A stretch of 13,427 nucleotides of DNA. Source: Roseiflexaceae bacterium UBA965. GTDB taxonomy: Bacteria; Chloroflexota; Chloroflexia; Chloroflexales; Roseiflexaceae. The translations under genes and the position numbers were made by a program. The stretch covers positions 1-13,427 of the forward strand of contig DBCF01000304.1 in NCBI GenBank assembly GCA_002292925.1, read 5' to 3'. The notes beneath the pieces are model-generated. The model ran no database searches and was not told the origin of the DNA. It worked only from the letters and a program-made list of their open reading frames with translations. Below, piece by piece: positions 1 through 5,906 of the stretch (positions are counted from its first letter, which is position 1; each line of letters starts with the position of its first letter).

Positions 1-267
1 GTGCGGCCTGGCACCGTCCAAAGCGAGTTTTTCAGCCAGCGTATGGGCCAAAACCACGAAGTACGCCGCACCCGTACACCGGGCATCCCCGCCAGCCAAG
101 TCGCCACCCAGATTATCACCGCGCTCACCCATCACCCCCGCATTATGTACACGCGGTGGCAAGATCGCTTGTTGCTTTGGGGGAGTGCATGCTTCCCCGA
201 TCTTGCCGATCGGGTATTAGCCAGTATGATTCAATGGCGATCAGATGATACGTCTCGTCTTCACTAA
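1..267 (+). CDS. Short-chain dehydrogenase/reductase (SDR), C-terminal fragment
   Basis: Only the last 88 codons are in the window. The frame is open from base 1 and stops at TAA 265-267, so the GTG at base 1 is not a real start. The fragment opens with RPGTVQSEFF, which matches the conserved 'PG-x-V-x-T-x-F' segment that follows the catalytic Tyr-x-x-x-Lys in classical SDRs. That catalytic part and the Rossmann nucleotide-binding half lie upstream of the window. The segment around residues 29-50 (PASQVATQIITALTHHPRIM) resembles the late helix of DltE/YqjQ-type SDRs that use NAD(P)H. The substrate cannot be told from this part. The gene converges with the CsoR-family/trxA operon through the hairpin at 320-352. 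Family assignment is fairly sure; function beyond 'oxidoreductase' is not. Confidence 0.75.
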   Translation: MRPGTVQSEFFSQRMGQNHEVRRTRTPGIPASQVATQIITALTHHPRIMYTRWQDRLLLWGSACFPDLADRVLASMIQWRSDDTSRLH

Positions 268-319
268 TTTTTGGAAAAAATTCCTGCGCATCGTGAATTG
301 GCATGATGAGTAATACACA

Positions 320-352
320 ATGCCCCGTAACGCAGGCTGCGTTACGGGGCAT
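320..352. terminator. Perfect 15-bp hairpin between convergent genes (probable bidirectional terminator)
   Basis: ATGCCCCGTAACGCA (320-334) is followed by a 3-base spacer and its exact reverse complement (338-352). It sits between the SDR stop (267) and the CsoR-family stop (365), which face each other. Neither side has a real T-tract, so it is either a weak intrinsic terminator or a stem protecting both 3' ends. Confidence 0.6.
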
Positions 353-364
353 AATCGATTAAAT

Positions 365-643
365 CTAGCGCGACGCGCGCAACAACGCCAACAACCGCGC
401 GACCTCGTCGGCAGCGATACTACCATCGCCACACAACGATTCATGGGCACAGCGCTCTGCCAACGCAGTGCTGACGCTCGTTACGGCGGCACGCACTGCG
501 GCCAATTGCGTAATCACGTCGTGGCAATCACGCCCATCACTGAGCATGCGTTGCACACCGCGAATCTGGCCTTCGATGCGATTGAGACGGGCTACCACAT
601 CGGTACGGGCATCATCGCTGAGCTGAAAAGAAGAATCAGCCAC
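365..643 (-). CDS. CsoR/RcnR/CstR (DUF156) family repressor with unusual sensor residues
   Basis: A 92-residue all-helical repressor of the size usual for the family. The signature RLNRIEGQIRGVQRML (19-34) and CHDVITQLAAVRAAV (40-54) identify it. These proteins are tetramers that bind a GC-rich operator and release DNA when they bind Cu(I), Ni/Co, formaldehyde or persulfide. Against Mycobacterium tuberculosis CsoR, whose Cu ligands are Cys36-His61-Cys65, the first Cys is kept (Cys40), the His position is Cys65 and the last Cys position is Ser69; Cys71 lies nearby. This does not fit the Cu(I) set and differs from the Cys-x-Cys arrangement of CstR. The GTG start at 643-641 is chosen because GAGG lies 8 bases upstream and family homology begins there; an in-frame start at 739 would lie inside trxA. 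It follows trxA by 13 bases, with its Shine-Dalgarno next to the trxA stop. The palindrome at 1017-1031 suggests autoregulation. Family sure; inducer unknown. Confidence 0.88.
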   Translation of the reverse strand: MADSSFQLSDDARTDVVARLNRIEGQIRGVQRMLSDGRDCHDVITQLAAVRAAVTSVSTALAERCAHESLCGDGSIAADEVARLLALLRASR

Positions 644-656
644 GCTACTACCTCGA

Positions 657-986
657 TTAGGAATTGGCAATGGTTTCAAAATCGCGCTTGAGCTCTGATT
701 TGGGCTTGACCCCAACCACCCGTTGCACTTCTTTGCCACCCTTGAAAAAAATCATCGTTGGGATTGCTTGCACACCAAATTGGGCGGCATACTTTGATGA
801 TTCGTCGGTGTTGACCTTGATGACTTGGACTTTGCCCGTGTATTCGCCGGCCAATTCTTCGAGAATGGGGGCGACTGCCCGACATGGGCCACACCATGGT
901 GCCCAAAAATCAACCAATACTGGCGTATCTGATTGCAATACTTTTGCATCGAACTCGGCATCACTAATGTTGACGACGTTACCCAT
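657..986 (-). CDS. trxA: Thioredoxin
   Basis: A complete single-domain thioredoxin of 109 residues. The active site WCGPC falls at residues 31-35, the buried Asp at 26 and the cis-proline at 76 (AIPT), the same numbering as E. coli TrxA. It is a cytosolic dithiol-disulfide reductase, normally recharged by thioredoxin reductase, which is not in the window. There is no signal peptide or extra domain. Two in-frame ATGs exist. The second (986) is preferred because the GGAG upstream has 8-base spacing to it and only 2 bases to the first (992). The gene is the first of a two-gene operon with the CsoR-family repressor. Its promoter is at 1037-1066, with a CsoR-like palindrome over the predicted start of transcription. 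Expression is therefore probably controlled by its own downstream repressor. Confidence 0.96.
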   Translation of the reverse strand: MGNVVNISDAEFDAKVLQSDTPVLVDFWAPWCGPCRAVAPILEELAGEYTGKVQVIKVNTDESSKYAAQFGVQAIPTMIFFKGGKEVQRVVGVKPKSELKRDFETIANS

Positions 987-1016
987 TTGCATTACTCCAT
1001 TTCATAATTATCAATA

Positions 1017-1031
1017 TACCCCCCGGGGGTA
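1017..1031. promoter_or_regulatory. Predicted CsoR-family operator of the trxA operon
   Basis: TACCCCC-C-GGGGGTA is a perfect 15-base palindrome with one central base. It matches the known CsoR/CstR-type operator form, TACCC then G/C-rich then GGGTA. It lies just downstream of the trxA -10 box (1037-1042), at about +1, where a bound repressor would block initiation. A further half-site (ATACCCC on the minus strand, complement of 1050-1056) lies in the -35/-10 spacer. Confidence 0.8.
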
Positions 1032-1036
1032 CACAT

Positions 1037-1066
1037 ATTGTAGTATAATGGGGTATCGGTTGTCAA
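1037..1066 (-). promoter_or_regulatory. Sigma70-type promoter of the trxA-repressor operon
   Basis: On the minus strand, a consensus -35 TTGACA (complement of 1061-1066) is separated by 18 bases from -10 TACAAT (complement of 1037-1042). The predicted transcription start is near 1030, inside the palindromic operator. This gives a short leader of roughly 45 bases before the trxA start. Confidence 0.8.
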
Positions 1067-1118
1067 GACAATGTGGGAGGCAAGGTACAGATGTTGGTGA
1101 CAAGATTTGTAATTGCGT

Positions 1119-1147
1119 TTGACATCAGCCACGACAATCGGTATACT
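1119..1147 (+). promoter_or_regulatory. Sigma70-type promoter of the rplU-rpmA-rpmE operon
   Basis: TTGACA at 1119-1124, a 17-base spacer and TATACT at 1142-1147: a near-consensus housekeeping promoter, as expected for ribosomal protein genes. Transcription should start near 1154, giving a leader of about 97 bases before the rplU start. It is divergent from the trxA promoter, with about 50 bases between the two -35 boxes. Confidence 0.82.
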
Positions 1148-1162
1148 AAACGTTGGTAATTT

Positions 1163-1239
1163 AATCCACTATTTTGTGTGGATTTAGTCATTTGAAGTTG
1201 CGGCGCCAACGGTTTTGCCGTTGGGAAATGCAGCGGCAA
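1163..1239 (+). promoter_or_regulatory. rplU 5' leader with alternative hairpins (candidate r-protein leader)
   Basis: Three stems can be read. Stem 1 is AATCCAC (1163-1169) with GTGGATT (1178-1184). Stem 2 is CCAACGG (1206-1212) with CCGTTGG (1218-1224). Stem 3 is TTGCCGTTG (1215-1223) with CAGCGGCAA (1231-1239), including one G-U pair. Stems 2 and 3 share bases 1218-1223 and cannot form together. Stem 3 ends directly before the Shine-Dalgarno GGGAG of rplU. L21 leaders are known in Firmicutes, and this may be an analogous autogenous control element. That role is inference. Confidence 0.5.
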
Positions 1240-1250
1240 GGGAGAAGACG

Positions 1251-1598
1251 TTGTACGCCATCATACGAGATCGCGGTATGCAATACCGCGTACAAGAGGG
1301 GCAAGTGCTCGACATTGCCCTGCAGAGTGAAGCCGCAGCCGGCAGTGAAATTGTATTGAACGAAGTATTGCTGGTTGGTGGTGAGCAGACAGTTGTCGGG
1401 GCACCATTAGTGGCAGGGGCACAGGTAACCGTCAAGGTTGTCGGGCTTGTCCAAGACGACAAAATCGTCGTATTTCGTTACAAGAGCAAGAAGCGCTATC
1501 GCCGACGCACGGGTCATCGTCAAGATTTGACCCGGGTGCAAGTCACCAAAATCGAAGTAGGCACAGAGAGCCGCGCCCAGGCAGTTGCGAGCGCATAA
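1251..1598 (+). CDS. rplU: 50S ribosomal protein L21
   Basis: A 115-residue L21, slightly longer than the ~103 residues of E. coli because of an Ala/Ser/Glu-rich tail. The N-terminus, (M)YAIIRDRGMQYRVQEG, aligns with the MYAVF...GGKQ(H/Y)RVxEG start of the family. The conserved basic end of the fold is present as RYKSKKRYRRRTGHRQ (about residues 76-91). L21 binds 23S rRNA in the large subunit and assembles alongside L20. The start is TTG at 1251, supported by GGAG at 1241-1244 and by family alignment. Upstream in-frame codons from 1215 would run through the leader hairpins and are not family-like. It is the first gene of rplU-rpmA-rpmE and is probably regulated through the leader at 1163-1239. 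Confidence 0.96.
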   Translation: MYAIIRDRGMQYRVQEGQVLDIALQSEAAAGSEIVLNEVLLVGGEQTVVGAPLVAGAQVTVKVVGLVQDDKIVVFRYKSKKRYRRRTGHRQDLTRVQVTKIEVGTESRAQAVASA

Positions 1599-1628
1599 CT
1601 AATTGCACATTTAGAGGAGTAATTCGTC

Positions 1629-1895
1629 ATGGCACATAAGAAGGGTGTTGGTAGTTCACGCAACGGTCGTGACAGCAATCCAAAGATGTTGGGCGTGAAG
1701 CGTTTTGGTGGCGAGATGGTCGGCGCCGGTGAAGTTTTGATTCGCCAAAACGGCACCAAATTCAAGCCAGGCGAGAACGTCGGCTTGGGTCGCGATTACA
1801 CCATCTACGCAATGATCCAAGGCAAAGTGGTGTTTGAGCAATATAGCCGCACCCAGAAGCAAATCAGCGTGTACGCCGTCGAGGCTGCACAGTAA
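1629..1895 (+). CDS. rpmA: 50S ribosomal protein L27
   Basis: An 88-residue L27 of normal length. It starts MAHKKGVGSSRNGRDSNPK, the flexible N-terminal arm that reaches towards the peptidyl transferase centre. The core segments KRFGGEMV (24-31), RQNGTKFKPGENVGLGRDYTI (39-59) and the GKVVFEQ strand follow. There is no N-terminal pro-extension of the kind cleaved by Prp in Firmicutes, since AHKKG follows the initiator Met directly. AGAGGAG (1613-1619) provides the ribosome binding site. It lies 30 bases after rplU, the usual rplU-rpmA order, but the common third partner obgE is absent and rpmE follows instead. Confidence 0.97.
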   Translation: MAHKKGVGSSRNGRDSNPKMLGVKRFGGEMVGAGEVLIRQNGTKFKPGENVGLGRDYTIYAMIQGKVVFEQYSRTQKQISVYAVEAAQ

Positions 1896-1905
1896 GGAGC
1901 ATACG

Positions 1906-2154
1906 GTGAAGCAGGGAATTCATCCAAAAACCCATAAAACAGTATATACATGTGCTGGTTGTGGGAGCACTTGGCCAACCGTATCGACCAAAGAATCGTT
2001 GCGCCTTGATGTCTGTTCGAAATGTCACCCATTCTACACGGGTGAGCAACGCTTGCTTGACACCGCTGGTCAAGTTGATCGCTTCATGAAGCGTCTCAAG
2101 GTCAGCCAAGACCAACAGGCCGAAGCAGCCAAACGCACCGAAAAGAAGAAATAA
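1906..2154 (+). CDS. rpmE: 50S ribosomal protein L31 (zinc-binding type)
   Basis: An 82-residue L31 starting at GTG 1906, with AAGGAG (1894-1899) six bases upstream. That site overlaps the rpmA stop codon, so the genes are probably translationally coupled. The N-terminus KQGIHPKTHKTVYTC and the block VCSKCHPFYTG (36-46), followed by DTAGQVDRF, are diagnostic. Four cysteines, C16, C19, C37 and C40, make it the zinc-containing (C+) form. The first pair is CxxC rather than the CxC of E. coli L31. A Lys/Glu/Gln-rich tail of about 16 residues extends past the usual end. L31 bridges the 50S and 30S subunits; C+ forms are typically replaced by C- paralogues under zinc starvation. No paralogue is in this window. 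Confidence 0.95.
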   Translation: MKQGIHPKTHKTVYTCAGCGSTWPTVSTKESLRLDVCSKCHPFYTGEQRLLDTAGQVDRFMKRLKVSQDQQAEAAKRTEKKK

Positions 2155-2173
2155 TCCTTCCGGTCGGCTGGTT

Positions 2174-2203
2174 AACGCGGTGGTGCATATGCACCACCGC
2201 GTT
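2174..2203 (+). terminator. Intrinsic terminator after rpmE
   Basis: AACGCGGTGGTGCAT (2174-2188) is followed immediately by its exact reverse complement (2189-2203), a 30-base perfect palindrome. A T-rich tail (TTCATTTG) follows on the plus strand. It lies 20 bases after the rpmE stop. Confidence 0.85.
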
Positions 2204-2229
2204 TCATTTGTCACAATAGGCACAAAAAA

Positions 2230-2256
2230 CCCTGTGTATGGGTTACATACACAGGG
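2230..2256 (-). terminator. Intrinsic terminator of the 2274-2570 gene
   Basis: CCCTGTGTATG (2230-2240), a 5-base loop, and CATACACAGGG (2246-2256) form an 11-bp perfect stem. On the minus strand it is followed by TTTTTT (A-run at 2224-2229). It lies 18 bases beyond the stop of the minus-strand gene and back to back with the rpmE terminator. Confidence 0.88.
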
Positions 2257-2273
2257 GGGAACGGTCAAACAAC

Positions 2274-2570
2274 CTACACTAACCCAGAATACCGAATTGC
2301 AAAAATAACCCCGATAAGCAACGAACCCCAGATTAAGATCCGGCGCAAATCGTGAGAAATTACACGGTATTCGGCAGCATAATCAATCGAATCAGCGACA
2401 TTTCGTGCCAACACCCGACGCGTGGTACGCACCGTCCGGGGGGCTTCGATAACATCGGCAACAATGACATTTTGCGCAATCGCGTCATTATCGGGCGCTT
2501 CAGAGCGGCCTGTGACCGGCACGTTACGTGCGTTTAGGCGGCGGCGCTCAGCGCGTGAAGGTCGTGCCAT
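2274..2570 (-). CDS. Small basic protein with one C-terminal membrane segment, unknown function
   Basis: A 98-residue protein that I do not recognise. It has a strongly basic N-terminus (MARPSRAERRRLNARN), a disordered-looking polar middle (about 17-60) and a single hydrophobic segment at about 78-92 (ILIWGSLLIGVIFAI) ending four to six residues before the C-terminus. The basic side should stay in the cytoplasm, as in a tail-anchored protein. Just before the membrane segment, IDYAAEYRVISHDLRRI is amphipathic and resembles the membrane-proximal part of small Chloroflexota proteins of unknown function (from memory, not checked). The start at 2570 is chosen over an in-frame GTG at 2585 because GGAG lies six bases before the ATG. 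It is a monocistronic unit with its own extended -10 promoter and a strong terminator, so it is likely a real gene. Confidence 0.72.
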   Translation of the reverse strand: MARPSRAERRRLNARNVPVTGRSEAPDNDAIAQNVIVADVIEAPRTVRTTRRVLARNVADSIDYAAEYRVISHDLRRILIWGSLLIGVIFAIRYSGLV

Positions 2571-2616
2571 GATGGACTCCGTCACTCACAGTATGCAAAT
2601 TCTGCACTCTTGACGT

Positions 2617-2625
2617 ATTATAACA
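2617..2625 (-). promoter_or_regulatory. Extended -10 promoter of the 2274-2570 gene
   Basis: On the minus strand the sequence reads TGTTATAAT, i.e. a TG-N-TATAAT extended -10. No good -35 is seen, as is usual for this type. The predicted start is near 2610, giving about 40 bases of leader. Confidence 0.55.
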
Positions 2626-2676
2626 TACAGAATCACAATGCACATACAAGATATATGATGACCTAAAGGATGCACA

Positions 2677-4905
2677 ATGCCCAACCGGAACACCCTCATC
2701 CCCTATATCATTACGGTGATGGCCAGCATCTTTTTGTTTGGGGTTATGTGCATGATCCCCACCCGCCATCATATCGACATCGGTGGGTACGATAGTGCTT
2801 ATGTACAAGGTTTTTTTGATCAACAACGCATCCCTACCGAATTTGCCCAGGCCGGTACTGCGCGTTGGAGTGGCAACGAGGCCGCCATCATCATCCCCCA
2901 ACTAGGCATCCCAACCCAGTTCGCCATCACCGCCGTCGCCTCCACGCCCAAACAACTCACCCTCCGTATCAACGATAACGCTGCCGTTAGCACGCCCATC
3001 ACCACCCAATGGCAAACCATCACCGGCACGATTCGTGACGGCTATCGCAAGCCATTTTCACTTTTTGTGAGCGTCGCCACGACCACTGCCCCATGGCAAA
3101 AAGGTGACTTACGCGAGGTAGGCATATTAGTTGATAGTGTCGATGTCTGGACCCCGTGGTTTGCCCTGCCCTACCCCTCGCAAATTCTCTGGGTTGGATT
3201 ACTCAGCCTGCTGCTCGGCATCTGGACAAAATCATTGTTGCCGCGCACCTATTGGTATCTCACAACCATACTCTCACCTGTGCTCATCGCAGCCATCACC
3301 TGGCGCTGGCAATTACCCTACCCCTACCCTCTCCCTAGTAGTCTGGCTTACGTCTGCGGTATCGTGGCCGGGCTCATCATCATACGTCACTGGGCGACCT
3401 TGACCCAGCGCTGGCCATGGTGGAGCGATGCGCTTGTGGCACTTGGCATCGCTGGCTGGTGGGGCATGCTCGTTTTGGCGCAACAGACCCACGTCACCTT
3501 GGCGGTCCCGGGGGTCGAAAAAGACTTCCGTTCGTTTGTGACACGCAGTGACAGCCTCGCCCATGTCTGGCAGGCTGATCCCTTTTACAACCTCGGCTAC
3601 CCTTTCATATTGTGGGGAATCCAACAACTCACCGGTACTAGTGCATTTGACGCCGGGCGCTGGTGGGCCGTCAGCGTGGCTGGTCTGGCGTTGCTCAGTA
3701 GTTGGTGGCTGGCCCGCACACTGGTTGGGCGGGGCTGGGACGCACTGATGGTGCTGTGTGTGGCGGGCAGTGGCTTGTTTGTGCAATACAGCCTGCTCAT
3801 CGGCAGCGATATGACCTTTACCTGGTTGTGCACACTTACCATGGCACTCATCCTCTATGCCCCACAGCGCAATCAGTGGTGGTGGTGCGTGACCGGTCTG
3901 GCGGCTGGAGCCGCCTTTCTCGTGCGCCATACCGGGATTGTGTTGGCGCTGACTTGTCTCATCTGGATGCTATATCAACGCCGCCAGCACACCCTCACGT
4001 GGCGCCAGATGGGATTGTTTGGAGCCGGCTGGCTCATTGTAGCCATCCCACAACTATGGGTCAACGTGCACGATACCGGCGCATTGTTGTTCAACTATCA
4101 AGCCAAAAACAGCTGGCTGGCCGTCTATGGCAATTTAGACTGGGGCAGATGGGGCGACGTCCCCGATTCAATTTCACTAACCACCGTCATCCTCAATAAT
4201 CCCAGTCAATTTATCACCTCGTGGTGGCAAAACATCACCCAAGTGATTGGGAGTGGCGCAAATAATGCCGAATACGAACGAGCGCTGTGGCAACGCTTGC
4301 TCAGCGTGCCAGCAAACTGGGCCAGCATCGCCGGCATCGTGGCAATGATTCCCGTGGTGTGGCAACGCCAACTCGGCCGCAATGGTATGTTATTGTTGCT
4401 ATGGACAGGGTTGTTTGTGGCAATCTCGGCGATTGCCTTTATTTTGCCGCGCTTCTTGTTGCCGCTGGTGATTGTAGCGGCCTATAGCGCCACGTGGGTC
4501 ATACACCGCTATTACACCGCATTTCGCATCGGCTGGCGCGCACTCATCATTACCGCCATTTGTTTCTGGCAACTCAGCAGTTTCACTACCGCCATCCGCA
4601 CCACCCTCAGTCAGCAGCCTGCCGACGAACAAGCGGTATTGCAATACCTCGTGGCGGTGCATCCGACGGCGCGGCTTGCATTTGCCATCCCGAGTGAGAG
4701 TCCGCTTGGCAAGTATTCGGCATTGTCGCAACAACGCGTCCATCGCACCACCATCGCGCTGGTTGACATGCCAGCCCTCTGTCAGAGTACCCCTGATGTA
4801 GTGGTATGGTCGACTGAACTCCAAGACCCACCACGCTACCCGATTGAATGGCAACGTGGACGCTACATTGTGTTTGATGGCGCATTATGTGATTCTATTC
4901 ACTGA
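2677..4905 (+). CDS. GT-C type polytopic membrane glycosyltransferase (ArnT/PMT/GT39-like)
   Basis: A 742-residue membrane protein. Order of parts: a first membrane helix (about 8-27); an outside-facing, beta-rich region (about 30-160) containing the DIGGYDSAYVQGFF motif; and many hydrophobic helices from about 169 to 640. A final soluble region of about 100 residues (645-742) contains ADEQAVLQYLVAVHP. The loop with D283, D292 and D301 running into FYNLGYPFILWG (303-314) resembles the acidic first loop and 'GYP' region of GT-C enzymes. Those enzymes transfer a sugar from a polyprenyl-phosphate donor at the outer membrane face. The long N-terminal extension before this core is unusual for the family. 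AGGA lies six bases before the ATG. The gene is followed after about 100 bases by the GT2-flippase-lipoprotein set, which has its own promoter. The donor-making GT2 next door supports a glycosylation role. The acceptor is unknown. Confidence 0.75.
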   Translation: MPNRNTLIPYIITVMASIFLFGVMCMIPTRHHIDIGGYDSAYVQGFFDQQRIPTEFAQAGTARWSGNEAAIIIPQLGIPTQFAITAVASTPKQLTLRINDNAAVSTPITTQWQTITGTIRDGYRKPFSLFVSVATTTAPWQKGDLREVGILVDSVDVWTPWFALPYPSQILWVGLLSLLLGIWTKSLLPRTYWYLTTILSPVLIAAITWRWQLPYPYPLPSSLAYVCGIVAGLIIIRHWATLTQRWPWWSDALVALGIAGWWGMLVLAQQTHVTLAVPGVEKDFRSFVTRSDSLAHVWQADPFYNLGYPFILWGIQQLTGTSAFDAGRWWAVSVAGLALLSSWWLARTLVGRGWDALMVLCVAGSGLFVQYSLLIGSDMTFTWLCTLTMALILYAPQRNQWWWCVTGLAAGAAFLVRHTGIVLALTCLIWMLYQRRQHTLTWRQMGLFGAGWLIVAIPQLWVNVHDTGALLFNYQAKNSWLAVYGNLDWGRWGDVPDSISLTTVILNNPSQFITSWWQNITQVIGSGANNAEYERALWQRLLSVPANWASIAGIVAMIPVVWQRQLGRNGMLLLLWTGLFVAISAIAFILPRFLLPLVIVAAYSATWVIHRYYTAFRIGWRALIITAICFWQLSSFTTAIRTTLSQQPADEQAVLQYLVAVHPTARLAFAIPSESPLGKYSALSQQRVHRTTIALVDMPALCQSTPDVVVWSTELQDPPRYPIEWQRGRYIVFDGALCDSIH

Positions 4906-4938
4906 AACGCTTGATGTGATGAGTAGCAATAATGAATT

Positions 4939-4947
4939 TGGTATAAT
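4939..4947 (+). promoter_or_regulatory. Extended -10 promoter of the GT2-flippase-lipoprotein operon
   Basis: TGG-TATAAT (4939-4947) is an extended -10 element in the 98-base gap after the GT-C gene. No convincing -35 is present at the right distance. Transcription should begin near 4954, giving a leader of about 50 bases before the GT2 start at 5004. Confidence 0.6.
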
Positions 4948-5003
4948 GCAAGAAGTAATGCATTCGCGCGATTTTTTGATGGTACAAACCGCAAGGGGGT
5001 TGC

Positions 5004-5906
5004 ATGTCAGAGCCACAACGTTGGCCGTTTACGATTAGTGTGGTTATCCCAGCCCACAACGAGACCCACACTATTGCCGAAGTAGTCCGCGGTGTGGCCC
5101 AAGTCGTGCCCGATGCCGAAATCATCGTGGTCGATGATTTCTCGAGTGACGATACCGCCAGCAAAGCCGAGCAAGCCGGTGCCACCGTCATCCGGCGCCC
5201 CCACAACGTGGGTAATGGTGCCGGTGTCAAAACAGGCGTACGAGCAGCCCGTGGCGAAGTGGTGGTCATCCTCGATGCCGATGGCCAACACAATCCTGCC
5301 GATATGCCCAAATTATTACAACACATTGGTCCATACGATATGGTAATTGGCGAGCGCAATCGGGCGGGTCAACAAAACACCACCCGCTGGTTGGGCAATA
5401 CCATTTTGAACAAGTTAGGCAGTTTTTTGATCGAAATGGACATGCGCGACTTGACATCGGGCTACCGTGCGATGCGCCGCGACGTGATGATGGAATTTTT
5501 GCACTTATTGCCCAACAAAATGTCTTGGCCCACCACCAGCGCCCTCGCATTTGCCAAAGCGGGCTATCACATTCGCTTTGAGCCGATCCCCGTAGCGCCA
5601 CGTCGCACTGGCCACAGTGCTCAAAAGCTATTGCGCAATGGCTTCCGATTTACCGGGATTATTTTGCGGATTACCACCTTGTTTGCCCCAATGCGGATTT
5701 TCTTCCCTGTATCACTTACGATGAGCATGTTGAGTCTCGTGTCGTTTTTGCTGAGCTATTTTGTCACTGATATTGGTCGGTTACGCATCCCCAATTCAGC
5801 AGTGGCGTTATTTGTGGGTGGCGTGGTTATTTTCATGTTTGGGTTACTGGCTGAGCAAATCGCCGGGTTGCGCTTCCAGCGCCGTGACCAATTGGAGAAA
5901 CGCTAA
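5004..5906 (+). CDS. GT2 family glycosyltransferase, dolichyl-phosphate mannose synthase-like
   Basis: A 300-residue inverting GT-A glycosyltransferase. The N-terminal motif SVVIPAHNE (12-20), VVDDFSSDDT (42-51) and the metal-binding DADG (91-94) are in the order typical of the DPM1/GtrB group. SGYRAMRR follows in the acceptor half. Two C-terminal membrane helices (about 230-252 and 262-285) anchor it, as in GtrB-type enzymes. Such enzymes move a hexose from a nucleotide sugar to polyprenyl phosphate on the cytoplasmic side. AAGGGGG before the ATG is the ribosome binding site. The stop TAA shares one base with the start of the next gene (TAATG), which implies translational coupling with the flippase-like protein. 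The sugar cannot be read from the sequence. Confidence 0.9.
   Translation: MSEPQRWPFTISVVIPAHNETHTIAEVVRGVAQVVPDAEIIVVDDFSSDDTASKAEQAGATVIRRPHNVGNGAGVKTGVRAARGEVVVILDADGQHNPADMPKLLQHIGPYDMVIGERNRAGQQNTTRWLGNTILNKLGSFLIEMDMRDLTSGYRAMRRDVMMEFLHLLPNKMSWPTTSALAFAKAGYHIRFEPIPVAPRRTGHSAQKLLRNGFRFTGIILRITTLFAPMRIFFPVSLTMSMLSLVSFLLSYFVTDIGRLRIPNSAVALFVGGVVIFMFGLLAEQIAGLRFQRRDQLEKR

Noticed and set aside
365..739. Longer 124-residue version of the CsoR-family protein
   Set aside because: The extra 32 residues are translated from the trxA 3' end in another frame and lack family similarity. The GTG at 643 has a well-placed GAGG.
3313..3930. 205-residue minus-strand open frame inside the GT-C gene
   Set aside because: It is antisense to a well-supported membrane protein, has no ribosome binding site of note and a low-complexity Pro/Ala/His composition typical of a shadow frame.
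4945..4964. Short inverted repeat AATGCA/TGCATT near the GT2 promoter
   Set aside because: Only six A/T-rich pairs; expected by chance at this composition, and no sign of function.
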